Part shown: piece by piece, positions 1 to 8,036 of the stretch | Layout: each line of letters starts with the position of its first letter | How positions within the stretch are numbered: position 1 is the first letter of the stretch | Assembly (NCBI GenBank): GCA_016292135.1 | Contig: JAEFAZ010000006.1 | Coordinates: 1-64,000 of the forward strand | Length of the DNA stretch: 64,000 nucleotides | Origin: Saccharofermentans sp. | GTDB lineage: Bacteria; Bacillota; Clostridia; Saccharofermentanales; Saccharofermentanaceae | Direction: 5' to 3' | The notes under the pieces: generated by a model | Databases searched by the model: none | What the model saw: the letters and a program-made list of their open reading frames with translations, nothing else | Told to the model about the DNA's origin: nothing | Program-made: the position numbers and the translations under genes

Positions 1-3000
1 ACCGTCAGCAGTATTGGAATCACTGTTGACCCAGGATGCTGCCCAACCGGCGGAATAGATCTCTACGATCTCATACCAGCCTTCAGGGATCTTGTTGAGC
101 TTTGTCATACCAGAACCCTTGGATGTGCGGACCGTAACGGTATCAAGGAGATACTTGTCAGTGAACACACCGATGTTCTGAGCCTTTTCCTCATTGCCTC
201 TGTAGTAGATGGCAAACCTGAAGTCTCTGTCGATCGTAGCAGCCTGTTCGACCTTGCGGATCTCAAGAGATGCTTCGATCCTTGTGTTAGTTATGCTCTG
301 AGAGATAACAGCAGTCTCGTTATTGGAAGCGTGGAAGCTCTTTTCAAAAGAAACGATCTTACCGCTCTTATCCTTAACGGCCGTAAATCCCTCGGGAACC
401 ATATAGGTATAAGGCACATTGTCATTTCCGTTAGCGTAGAAGGTCTTGGGAACATATTCTCTGACGATATAATCGCCTTCAGGGAGCTTTAGTGTCTGGA
501 GACCATTACGGTTCTCGGATACACCGTTATACTTCCATGTGAAGTTATATGTCCCTTTGCCCTTGCTGGTAGTGCAGGTGCCTTCAGCAACCTTAATGAG
601 TTCCTTGTTATCAGTAACATAGAAGAGATCAGCCTTTATCGTGGAAACATCGCCCGCAACAGTAACTGTCTTGGTCATGTTGAACCACTGAACATGCTCA
701 TCGTTCTTAATAGAACCGAAAGCAAATACCTTACCATCTTCCTTGAGGACGAAGTTCTTGTAGTACCTTGTAGTATCAGCCTTCTGATCGAGAGTCCAAC
801 CGGAGTTGTTGGTTGAGATGATCTCGACCTTCTTGCCGTCTAAAGAATCAAGATATGCTCTGTTCCAGACTTCCTCAATCCTGTAGTTACCGAGAGGTAG
901 GTGCTTAACTTCATTGATACCGACACGGCAGTCATCGACGCCGTATCCCTTAGCAGCAACCTTTGTCCATTCGATATTGCCCTTGGAATCGACCTTGCCA
1001 GTGGCGATAAGGACGTTCTTATCTGTGTTGTACAGATAGAAAGTGACCTTAGTCCTGTCGAAGGTATCGTCAACGGGGATCGCCTTGTTGATTGAGATAT
1101 CGCCGTACTCAACGTTGTTTCTGATGACATCAACGAAAGTAGCATTGTCATTAAGTGTGACTTTCTTAGAAAAACAAGATCCGTCAGCACTTCTTGTCCA
1201 TCCGGAAGGAGTTGTATAGGAATACTCGATAGAAGTATCTCCAAAGATTGTCTTGGGGATGAACTCCCTGACCTCATAAGAGATCTTTGCCTTGCCTGCG
1301 TTATAAACTGCAAGCTCGAGCTCATAAGTAGATGTTCCTGTGAGAATGACCTCAGGGTTATCTGCCATATGAAGGTCTGCAAGCTTATATGTCCAGCGGA
1401 CTTTGCCGTCTTTCTCGGATACACCTGTTGCAATCAGCGTGTTGTCCGTTGTATTGCGGAGTTCAAAGGTATAAACACCGGTAATATCCTTTACTATCTC
1501 GTTGTCATCCATTTCCTTTGTGAGTGAATAGTGACCATTAACTGTAGTCTCATTGAGAGTAATCTTAAGGAGATTGTAGTCCGGGTTGGTCTTGTCCAGC
1601 TTATGTGAGAAGTAGTTATAGCCGTTAGGGCTAGTACCTTCAACTCCAACCTTTCTTGTGGCAATACCATCAGACCCCTGATAAATGCGTACTCGGAAGA
1701 CCTGAGTGTTCAGCTCATACCCGGCAGGAGCACCGATCTCATAAATGCGATATGTTCCGAGAGGAAGCTTGATGCCATTTTCAAGAATCTCGGAATCGTA
1801 GAGATCTTTGAAGTAGGTCTTGTTGGATCCGCTTGTAGCAGTAAGACCTGCCAGGAACTTAAGTGATACCTGCTGCTTTGTGCCGTTAAGGTTGAACTCG
1901 AAGACTGTCGTCGGAGTACCTGATACTGGAGTATCAAATGCGATGCTCTTACCGTAGAACTCAAGTCTGAACTTGGCGTTATTGAAGTTTGCGGTTGTAC
2001 GCTGACCTTCTGTGGATATCTTGTCCAGATTAATTGAGAACGGGTCAACAACAGGTGTGTCGGTCATGGGAATCGTAAACAGATCGTTCTTAACGCTGAT
2101 CGTCTGGGTCTTTTCCGTTAGCAGATTCGTTACCTTTATTGGATCAGTTGCCGAACTCCCGGTTACTATCTTATAAATTGCAGGATCTATCTCAAAGCCT
2201 GAACCACTTGCTGTCTCTACAAGGAAGTATGTCGTATTGGCAGCAATTTTGTAGGTCGTACTTGTCTTACCGCTGGCGTCCATAGTAAAAGTTGCCAGTG
2301 CCTGCGTAGGAACGTCGCCAAACTCGTAAGACTTATAAAGCGTATACTTTGTTCCTGAAAGGCTATAGCAACTGTTACCATTTGTGAGAACTGAATGTCC
2401 ACTCTCAACTGACTTTGTTAAGGTTATCTTCGGCTCTTCCTTGAAGTCTTCAATGTGAAGAACAAGAATACGATTGTATCCCGAACCATCTTCGTTCAAA
2501 GAAACATCTGATCTGCTTGACTTGCCAGCTGTATACGCAGAACCTTTGGCCTGCCAAAAAGAAGTACCACTTCCGCTATAGATTGCTGCATGGTGCCATC
2601 TGTCATCTGATGTCTTACCAAAGAAAACAAGATCGCCTTTCTCAACCCCAAGGCTTGAAAGCGAATGGGTATCAGGGTTAACTCCTGTATTACTCGGAAC
2701 GCTTATACCATGAAGTGAAAGCCATGCAGTACAGCCGGTATGACCAGTTGTAGTATAGAGTTTCCAGGTATCCTTGCCTGTGCAGCTTCCGCTAAAGTAC
2801 ACTTTTCCTCCAGACTGACGAACCTTACTGATCAGCCCCAAGGCCTGGGCATAAGCGACATGAGTATATGTGATACAGTCAACTTTCTCTCCTGAAGAAC
2901 CATTACCACCGCTCTGGGCATAGTTTGCTCCTGTCATGGCATCAGCTGCAGAAATAACAGCAGCTCTGAAATCATCAGAATTTGAATACCCCAGAGATAC

Positions 3001-4263
3001 CATCTGAGACTTCGTTACGAAGAGATAAACACCGGCCTTCTTCTTGGTGAGATTAACTTCAGCAAGACCTGAGTCGGAATCGTCTGTGTCTGTAGGATCA
3101 TCAGGTGATATGGCGCAAGAAGTTGCGACACCATCGATGCTCTTAGAAATGAACTTTCCGGCAAAAAGAGCACTCGCCTGAGATGTGGAAGTTGCGGGAA
3201 CATAGTAGTTTACGCAAGGCCCATAGTTGGACGAAAAGTATTTGAAGCCGTCAGTAGTGATGGCACCGACAGTTATGACACCGTCGATACCGGCAGGCAG
3301 ATAAGAAGAAGCATCTGCATTGTTGTTACCGGCAGAAGCAATCACTGTGATACCGCTTGCTCTTGCATCTTTAACGATTTCCTTGAAAGCATCGTAATCG
3401 CCGTTATCTTTTACGGACAATGCCATAAGGATTACATCAACTTTCATGCTCTGAGCCATTGTTATGGCTGCACAGATATCAGAAACATTGCCCATTCCGT
3501 CAGAACCAATTGCTTTGATCGAGATGATATAGGCATCGTCGGTCTCGGAAAGGATATAGTTCGCAATGTTTGTGCCGTGTCCGTGCTGATCAGAGACATC
3601 GTCGCCAATGACTGAATACTTCTCATTTGCCACGTTGGATCCTGTATCAATGACCGCTATCTTTGTCTTAGCATTCGGGTTAATACCGGCATTTCTGATA
3701 AGCTCTACTCTTCCGGCACAAAGCTTTACTGCTCCGTCTTCGGCATATGTGATCTTATGGGAATCGAAGTAGGATCTTGCGTTGTTATATGAGCTCTTAT
3801 CAGCAAAGGAGATAACGTAAGTGCCGTCAAAAGAAACACCCTTCGCGTTCTTGATGGCACTTCTGATATCAGAAGATGTCTGAACAATGAGACGGTTAGC
3901 AGATGACAGGTCTGAAACAATATCGCTGAAAGCTTTAGAATCAGCTGCATCAACGATGTCTACCGAAGACTTTGCTTCCGTTGTTTCGGAAGTTGCTGTC
4001 GTTTCAGTTGTTTCAGAAGGAACTGTCTGTTCTGCAGAAGTCTCAGCTACAGTAGTCTCCGATGTTTCAGAAGACTCAGTCGGGACGGTTTCCTCAGTTT
4101 TTGAAGGATCAGTCTCAGATATGGTTTCCTCGATCACTGTCTCGGAAGATCCTGTTTCGGATATCTCATCAGCCATTACTGCCACCGTGGGGAACATCCC
4201 CTGGAGCACAAGTACGGCTGAAAGAACTCCGGCAGAGATCTTGCTTGCAATTTTCTTCTGCAT
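1..4263 (-). CDS. Giant secreted subtilase / NlpC-P60-like / Cna-B repeat surface protein (3' end outside window)
   Basis: The frame is open from the ATG at 4263 to the window edge (1421 codons, no stop), so the C-terminus, where a wall anchor would be, is missing. AAGGAGG lies 9 nt before the ATG. A signal peptide (about residues 1-32, ending near VMADE) is followed by a Ser/Thr/Glu-rich stretch. A subtilase (S8) domain follows: Asp206 in AVIDTG, His229 in HGHGT, Asn313 in SAGNNN and probable Ser361 in TSTSQA; the usual GTSMAAP block is degenerate. Around residues 455-600 lies an NlpC/P60-like domain: Cys near 462 in KVDCITYTH, GDLVFFG and HHAAIYSG. The rest (about 610-1421) is a series of Cna-B/SpaA-like beta domains (for example KLPLGTYRIYEIGAPAGYEL), which in this family form a stalk and often carry isopeptide bonds. 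Likely role: a wall- or matrix-exposed protease/peptidoglycan hydrolase on an adhesin stalk. Domain assignment is from motifs; activity is not proven. Confidence 0.85.
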   Translation of the reverse strand, partial: MQKKIASKISAGVLSAVLVLQGMFPTVAVMADEISETGSSETVIEETISETDPSKTEETVPTESSETSETTVAETSAEQTVPSETTETTATSETTEAKSSVDIVDAADSKAFSDIVSDLSSANRLIVQTSSDIRSAIKNAKGVSFDGTYVISFADKSSYNNARSYFDSHKITYAEDGAVKLCAGRVELIRNAGINPNAKTKIAVIDTGSNVANEKYSVIGDDVSDQHGHGTNIANYILSETDDAYIISIKAIGSDGMGNVSDICAAITMAQSMKVDVILMALSVKDNGDYDAFKEIVKDARASGITVIASAGNNNADASSYLPAGIDGVITVGAITTDGFKYFSSNYGPCVNYYVPATSTSQASALFAGKFISKSIDGVATSCAISPDDPTDTDDSDSGLAEVNLTKKKAGVYLFVTKSQMVSLGYSNSDDFRAAVISAADAMTGANYAQSGGNGSSGEKVDCITYTHVAYAQALGLISKVRQSGGKVYFSGSCTGKDTWKLYTTTGHTGCTAWLSLHGISVPSNTGVNPDTHSLSSLGVEKGDLVFFGKTSDDRWHHAAIYSGSGTSFWQAKGSAYTAGKSSRSDVSLNEDGSGYNRILVLHIEDFKEEPKITLTKSVESGHSVLTNGNSCYSLSGTKYTLYKSYEFGDVPTQALATFTMDASGKTSTTYKIAANTTYFLVETASGSGFEIDPAIYKIVTGSSATDPIKVTNLLTEKTQTISVKNDLFTIPMTDTPVVDPFSINLDKISTEGQRTTANFNNAKFRLEFYGKSIAFDTPVSGTPTTVFEFNLNGTKQQVSLKFLAGLTATSGSNKTYFKDLYDSEILENGIKLPLGTYRIYEIGAPAGYELNTQVFRVRIYQGSDGIATRKVGVEGTSPNGYNYFSHKLDKTNPDYNLLKITLNETTVNGHYSLTKEMDDNEIVKDITGVYTFELRNTTDNTLIATGVSEKDGKVRWTYKLADLHMADNPEVILTGTSTYELELAVYNAGKAKISYEVREFIPKTIFGDTSIEYSYTTPSGWTRSADGSCFSKKVTLNDNATFVDVIRNNVEYGDISINKAIPVDDTFDRTKVTFYLYNTDKNVLIATGKVDSKGNIEWTKVAAKGYGVDDCRVGINEVKHLPLGNYRIEEVWNRAYLDSLDGKKVEIISTNNSGWTLDQKADTTRYYKNFVLKEDGKVFAFGSIKNDEHVQWFNMTKTVTVAGDVSTIKADLFYVTDNKELIKVAEGTCTTSKGKGTYNFTWKYNGVSENRNGLQTLKLPEGDYIVREYVPKTFYANGNDNVPYTYMVPEGFTAVKDKSGKIVSFEKSFHASNNETAVISQSITNTRIEASLEIRKVEQAATIDRDFRFAIYYRGNEEKAQNIGVFTDKYLLDTVTVRTSKGSGMTKLNKIPEGWYEIVEIYSAGWAASWVNSDSNTADG

Positions 4264-4326
4264 TGTGATTTTTTCCTCCTTGTTGGAATTTTTTTGTGTT
4301 TTCGACTTTTAGCTGAGCAAAAGAAA

Positions 4327-4350
4327 AGAGCCTCATTTCTGAAGCTCTTC
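4327..4350 (-). terminator. Probable rho-independent terminator after the lipoprotein gene
   Basis: AAGAGC and GCTCTT form a stem in the gap after the lipoprotein gene. In the minus direction the stem is followed by a T-rich run (TTTTCTTTT). It would separate the lipoprotein transcript from the subtilase gene that follows. Confidence 0.5.
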
Positions 4351-4374
4351 TCATGCTCTGTTGTTTTGTTGTTC

Positions 4375-5148
4375 TTACGAGAAATTTCTCTGTGATCCGG
4401 AGACTATTTTATCTGTATAGCCGCCGTAATCAGGATGTTCTGACTCAATGGCATCCCATACCATTTGCTCGCCTTCGTTAGTTATGACCCAATTTCCGCT
4501 CTTATTTCTCTTGCACGGAACACCATAAACAATCCCATGATAGCAATTATCGTTTCCTGCCCAGTACTCAACATCCGCAATACACCTTGTGTATCTCGGA
4601 TCGTTAACCGGTTTAGGTGTCGGGGAAGGCTTCGGTGTTGATGTAGGAGCCTTTGTCGGAACAGGTGTTGCCGTAGGTTTAGGAGTAGGTGTAGCAGTCG
4701 GTGCAACAGTTGGCTTGGGTGTTGCTGTCGGAGCAACCGTAGGTGCTTTGGTAGGCACGGGCGTCGGAGTTGCTGTTGCCTGCGTGTGCGCGCGGTTCGG
4801 ATTATTATTTACCGGAACCGTATTCGCTGGCTCAGAACTACGAACTGTCTGTCTTGTCTGGTTTGTTGACTCTGCAACCTCAATGATTGTCGTAGTCTCC
4901 GTAACTTCCGTGCTTTCTTCCGAATTACTTTCGGGTGCTTCCAAAAAAGAAGATGTTGGTGTTGTCTCCTCACTTGAAGATTCCGTAACACTCCAGGTTT
5001 CTTCTTTATTAGGCTGCCTAAAAGAAAGATCTTCAGGCGTATTGCATGAACTGCTGCAACTGGTTATTCCCATTGCTATAGCATAAAGTAATGCGACAAA
5101 TGCCAACTTGATGATCATGCTGACCAATAACTTAAACAAAGACTTCAT
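4375..5148 (-). CDS. Thr/Pro-rich lipoprotein, unknown function
   Basis: 257 residues, started by an ATG with an AAAGGGGG-type ribosome site. An N-terminal membrane segment (about residues 5-30) ends in a lipobox-like GITSC, so this is probably a lipoprotein. Residues about 45-110 are Ser/Thr/Glu-rich. Residues about 115-180 are a low-complexity Thr-Pro-Ala-Lys linker of the TPTPVPTKAPT type, common as a wall-spanning spacer. The C-terminal 75 residues form a small Cys-containing domain (CIADVEYW, DNCYHG, GVPCKRN) that I do not recognise. It lies directly upstream of, and in the same orientation as, the giant subtilase gene, which suggests a cell-surface partner, but a terminator-like hairpin lies between them. 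Function unknown. Confidence 0.75.
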   Translation of the reverse strand: MKSLFKLLVSMIIKLAFVALLYAIAMGITSCSSSCNTPEDLSFRQPNKEETWSVTESSSEETTPTSSFLEAPESNSEESTEVTETTTIIEVAESTNQTRQTVRSSEPANTVPVNNNPNRAHTQATATPTPVPTKAPTVAPTATPKPTVAPTATPTPKPTATPVPTKAPTSTPKPSPTPKPVNDPRYTRCIADVEYWAGNDNCYHGIVYGVPCKRNKSGNWVITNEGEQMVWDAIESEHPDYGGYTDKIVSGSQRNFS

Positions 5149-5477
5149 ACGGGTATCCCCCTTTCAATGCTTGGCTAAAAGAAAAGAAGAACAAATGCTT
5201 TAGATGCAAGTCCGTCAATTCCATATCCATTTGCTTGAATCTTAAAACAGCATAACCAAAAGTTCTAATGTGCGATTTCTCATTCAGGTATCACTGTTAA
5301 CTTAAATCTCTAAGTTAATTGCTCTCTGACGTAGTACTCAACACTTCTCTTTTAGATAGCAAAAGATTTATAGAGAAAGGGTTAGTTAGGGGTATGGGGG
5401 AAGGAAGGGAAGCGCTAATCAACGCCCATGCGCTTGCCTGCGCATTATTATTAATTAGGCTTCCCGTGAGGTTCAGA
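5149..5477. other. Intergenic gap at the left edge of the accessory island
   Basis: 329 bp without a credible gene. The overlapping short frames have no ribosome site and no recognisable product. The gap holds a G-rich purine stretch (about 5385-5410) and the structured palindrome listed separately at 5407-5465. No direct repeat matching the right edge near lysS was found by eye. Confidence 0.5.
5407..5465. repeat. Nested inverted repeat (outer bulged stem, inner 6-bp stem)
   Basis: The outer arms GGGAAGC+CTAAT (5407-5419, one G bulge) pair with ATTAG+GCTTCCC (5454-5465). Inside the 34-nt loop, ATGCGC and GCGCAT form a second stem around TTGCCT. It lies just past the stop of orf130. There is no T-run on either side, so it is not a simple terminator. 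Such nested stems occur at single-strand origins, transfer origins and attachment sites of mobile elements; this reading is inference. Confidence 0.55.
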
Positions 5478-5870
5478 TCATCGTGCTCCCTGAGTCTTAG
5501 GCTTGAGCTTATATGCCTCAACCATTGATTTCAGGATCTTGTTGCCGACGATCCTTTCCTTCTTTTCCCAGTCGCCGGTCTCTTCAGATCTGATCGATCT
5601 TGTAATAGTTGTCATGCCGTCAGCCGGGATCTTCGCCCACAGTGTCTTACTGCCGTAGTGATCGCTGTGGACCATCTGAACAGGAAGAACGAACTCCTCC
5701 CAAGGGGATTTATCGTTCGGATCCTGATTAGGGATCGAGATTGCGACCATGTCCTTGCCGCCCTTTGTAGTGAACGGCCTTGCGAGTTTGCGAGAGAACT
5801 TGATCTCAAGTGTCTCAGCTGCCTTCTGTTCATTTTCCTGTGTTACTGCCTGGTATTCCTGGTTATCCAT
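5478..5870 (-). CDS. Small conserved-looking protein of the parAB operon, unknown function
   Basis: 130 residues, no signal peptide or membrane segment. It is the third gene of the parA-parB-orf130 operon, only 6 bp after the parB stop. The sequence is mixed alpha/beta with a charged N-terminus (NEQKAAETLEIKFSRKLARP), a central strand-rich part (FVLPVQMVHSDHYG, LWAKIPADGMTTITRS) and a basic C-terminal helix (GNKILKSMVEAYKLKPK). I do not recognise a family. Its position behind parB suggests an accessory role in maintenance or replication of the element, for example a nucleic-acid binding protein. That is inferred from neighbourhood only. Confidence 0.7.
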   Translation of the reverse strand: MDNQEYQAVTQENEQKAAETLEIKFSRKLARPFTTKGGKDMVAISIPNQDPNDKSPWEEFVLPVQMVHSDHYGSKTLWAKIPADGMTTITRSIRSEETGDWEKKERIVGNKILKSMVEAYKLKPKTQGAR

Positions 5871-5876
5871 GTTTTC

Positions 5877-6830
5877 TTACCTCGTTTTTCTTTTAATATT
5901 ATTTTGTGTGGGTACTTGTGTGCGGTACTTCTGATAGAACTCCAGAGCCTGCATGATGTAGTCTCTGGTATCGTCGTACGACACGCCGTCCGGAATATAC
6001 TTCCGGAGCTGGCCGAGTGGGATGTGGATCTTCTCCTTCTGGTTCGGCTTCTCTTCCTGCATGATGGACTCGATTACGGCATCGCTTAACTTGCCTTCTT
6101 CTGAGAACCTGCGCATCCTGATGGTCTGAGCATGCGACGGAGTACAGTCGCATTCCAAAATCTGCTTGTAGACCATTTCCTGCTCATCCAATGTGAGATA
6201 GGAAAGCTCTACAGCCGGTCGAAGTGCGATCTGGCCTTCATCTACAAGATCTAAGAGTTCAGGTACGAGCTCGGTAAGTCGGATATAACGTCTAACTTGA
6301 TTTCTACTATCACCAAGTTCTTCACCAAGCATTTCTGCTGTTTCCAACTTCCGCCCCAGTGGGGCGGAAGTTAAATCCGTCCGTTTTCCTTGCCTTTTGA
6401 GTGCCTCAAGACGCATCTTGTAAGAGAATGCTTTCTCACTGGGCAGGATTACTGACCTTTGCAGATTCGACTCGACCATGAGGATAATGGCTTCATCACG
6501 GCTCATTTCACGAACATCTGCCTTTACAGTAGAAAGGCCTGCGATCTCGCAGGCCTTCTTTCTTCTATGTCCGGAAACGATCTCGTATCGTCCATCCTCT
6601 TTCGGTCTCAGGGTGATAGGTGTAATTAACCCTCTGTCCTTGACGCTCTCCACGAGCTGATCCATGTCTTCATCCATCTTTACCTTGAACGGGTGGTCTG
6701 GGAAGTCATCGATCAGGTCTATCGGGATATCGTAGATTTTCGGAAGTCTTCCTTCTCGAATCTCCTTGTCATCCTTGAAGAGCTCATCGTACGCAGTGAG
6801 GCCGAGGTCTAACTTGGGTTTTTCTCTCAA
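5877..6830 (-). CDS. parB: ParB/Spo0J-family partition protein of a mobile element
   Basis: 317 residues. ParB proteins bind parS DNA, hydrolyse CTP to clamp and spread along DNA, and are moved by ParA. Seen here: an N-terminal ParB/sulfiredoxin-like domain (about residues 30-125) with the CTP-binding GHRRKKA motif at 87-93 and ESNLQRS; a helix-turn-helix in the middle (GEELGDSRNQVRRYIRLTEL); and a variable C-terminal part with no clear dimerisation zipper. The start is TTG at 6830, chosen because AAAGGAGGTG lies 7 nt upstream; it overlaps the end of parA by 47 bp, so the two are translationally linked. The TSAPLGRK segment is typical of ParB proteins on Firmicutes plasmids and ICEs rather than chromosomal Spo0J. 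A perfect 12-bp inverted repeat lies inside the gene (6346-6372). Confidence 0.92.
   Translation of the reverse strand: MREKPKLDLGLTAYDELFKDDKEIREGRLPKIYDIPIDLIDDFPDHPFKVKMDEDMDQLVESVKDRGLITPITLRPKEDGRYEIVSGHRRKKACEIAGLSTVKADVREMSRDEAIILMVESNLQRSVILPSEKAFSYKMRLEALKRQGKRTDLTSAPLGRKLETAEMLGEELGDSRNQVRRYIRLTELVPELLDLVDEGQIALRPAVELSYLTLDEQEMVYKQILECDCTPSHAQTIRMRRFSEEGKLSDAVIESIMQEEKPNQKEKIHIPLGQLRKYIPDGVSYDDTRDYIMQALEFYQKYRTQVPTQNNIKRKTR
6346..6372. repeat. Perfect 12-bp inverted repeat inside parB
   Basis: AACTTCCGCCCC and GGGGCGGAAGTT flank a 3-nt loop (AGT), within the codons for the LTSAPLGRKL segment. The stem is very GC-rich in otherwise AT-richer DNA and would form a strong mRNA hairpin or cruciform. 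It may be only a codon consequence, a regulatory structure, or an internal binding site. Confidence 0.8.
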
Positions 6831-7623
6831 GACCGTTCACCTCCTTTGCCAGGAGTGCATAAGCCTCAGCAACTTTGCCACCGGGATCATGCACGAAGAT
6901 GCTTTCACCAACGTTCGGACATTCAGTCGCTCTCACGGATCGTGGTATCTCTATATTAAATACATTAATATTAATACCCATTGCATCACGCAAGGCGCTC
7001 GTAATCTCCCTGGCATTGATCGTGCGGGAATCAACCATAGTCATCAACACGCCCTCAATCTTGAGATCCGGGTTTATCTGTCTCTTGACCTTTGATATCG
7101 AATGAAGCAACAGATCAAGTCCCTTTACAGACAGAAAAGACGGTTCACAAGGAATTATGACCGAGTCAGCAGCTACAAGAGCGTTGATGGTCATCATGCC
7201 GAGTGATGGCATACAGTCGATCAGGATAACATCGTAACGCTGTCTGAGCGGAGCTAACGTCCTCTTAAGTACTGATTCTCTACTCATACAGTTGAATAAA
7301 GCCGTTTCAGTACCAGAAAGACTGATGTTGGATGGAATAAGGTCGACTGTCTCGAAATGCTCTATAGCATTATTTATTAATGTATAATCCTTATCTTCTC
7401 CGGTCATCTCATAGGCCATGAGCTCAGAAAGCGTCACATCGAGCTGGATATCCGGGTTATCTATCTTGCAGCAGCGTGTCAGTGATCCTTGCGGATCGGC
7501 GTCAACTAACAAGACCTTCTTTCCCAGATGTCCTAATGCGACACCGAGATTGACTGCAGTGGTTGTTTTTCCGACGCCGCCCTTTTGGTTGGCTACGGCA
7601 ATCACTTTGCATTTGTCTTCCAA
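6784..7623 (-). CDS. parA: ParA/Soj-family partition ATPase
   Basis: 279 residues. ParA ATPases pattern on nucleoid DNA and pull ParB-parS complexes for segregation. The deviant Walker A KGGVGKTT (residues 12-19, signature lysine near 12), the switch DADPQGSLTRC, the Walker B-like DVILIDCMPSLG and the SRTINAREI region are all present; length is normal for the short (type Ib/Soj-like) class without an N-terminal helix-turn-helix. The start is TTG at 7623 with GGAGGAG 6 nt upstream. First gene of parA-parB-orf130. The gap upstream carries inverted CGTGAAATC boxes and a 13-bp palindrome that could be centromere or operator sites. No replication initiator or integrase is visible, so the type of element is open. 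Confidence 0.93.
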   Translation of the reverse strand: MEDKCKVIAVANQKGGVGKTTTAVNLGVALGHLGKKVLLVDADPQGSLTRCCKIDNPDIQLDVTLSELMAYEMTGEDKDYTLINNAIEHFETVDLIPSNISLSGTETALFNCMSRESVLKRTLAPLRQRYDVILIDCMPSLGMMTINALVAADSVIIPCEPSFLSVKGLDLLLHSISKVKRQINPDLKIEGVLMTMVDSRTINAREITSALRDAMGININVFNIEIPRSVRATECPNVGESIFVHDPGGKVAEAYALLAKEVNGLERKTQVRPRPHCVR

Positions 7624-7652
7624 TGCTTTCTCCTCCTTCTTAATAGATTTAC

Positions 7653-7718
7653 CGTGAAATCGTCAGCCCCTTCTAAGTAGATTCGGTTAGCCCGTCTGCT
7701 TGAACTCGTGATTTCACG
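7653..7718. promoter_or_regulatory. Inverted CGTGAAATC boxes upstream of parA (parS- or operator-like)
   Basis: CGTGAAATC at 7653-7661 is repeated in inverted orientation as GATTTCACG at 7710-7718; the second copy lies inside the palindrome CGTGATTTCACG (7707-7718). The CGTGAAA core equals the half-site core of the classical Firmicutes parS (TGTTTCACGTGAAACA). A ParB-binding centromere or autoregulatory operator is plausible but unproven. Confidence 0.4.
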
Positions 7719-7816
7719 ATAGTGGTTTTGAAGCGACTGAAATATTTGTCCCTTCACTATTAAGGTGTGGGAGAGGGCCAAATGGGACAAGATTTTGGAA
7801 CTTTTTTCAAAAAGCC

Positions 7817-7848
7817 CTCCAGTTGTTAATGGGTGTTAACAACTGGAG
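7817..7848. repeat. Perfect 13-bp inverted repeat between parA and the helicase cassette
   Basis: CTCCAGTTGTTAA and TTAACAACTGGAG flank TGGGTG. No T-run follows on either strand, so an operator or centromere-type site is more likely than a terminator. Around it, GGGACAA occurs at 7784-7790 and 7877-7883 and inverted at 7746-7752, suggesting a multi-site protein binding region in this 413-bp divergent gap. Confidence 0.75.
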
Positions 7849-7929
7849 CTATAAATCTGCGGAATTTTCCAATAATGGGACAACAGAAAATGGTGAAACC
7901 AATAAAAATCAATCTTTCTTTACTATGCA

Positions 7930-7938
7930 TGTTATAAT
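7930..7938 (+). promoter_or_regulatory. Extended -10 promoter of the four-gene cassette
   Basis: TGTTATAAT (TG, one base, TATAAT at 7933-7938) is a perfect extended -10 element. No good -35 is seen 17 bp upstream, as is usual for extended -10 promoters. The start codon at 8037 lies about 98 bp downstream, with AAAGGGAG before it. Confidence 0.55.
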
Positions 7939-8036
7939 TCTATTCAAGGAGCATATTTATCAATATGATACCGACAATGACATGGTTTGTCCTGGTCACA
8001 CTTAACAGAGGTATTAAGTAAAAGGGAGAGCTTGAC

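Noticed and set aside
5877..7623. Chromosomal soj-spo0J locus near the replication origin
   Set aside because: No gidA/gidB, rnpA or dnaA neighbours, and the ParB carries features of plasmid/ICE types.
7602..7790. Small minus-strand gene upstream of parA
   Set aside because: No ribosome site; it covers the palindromic regulatory region and overlaps the parA start.
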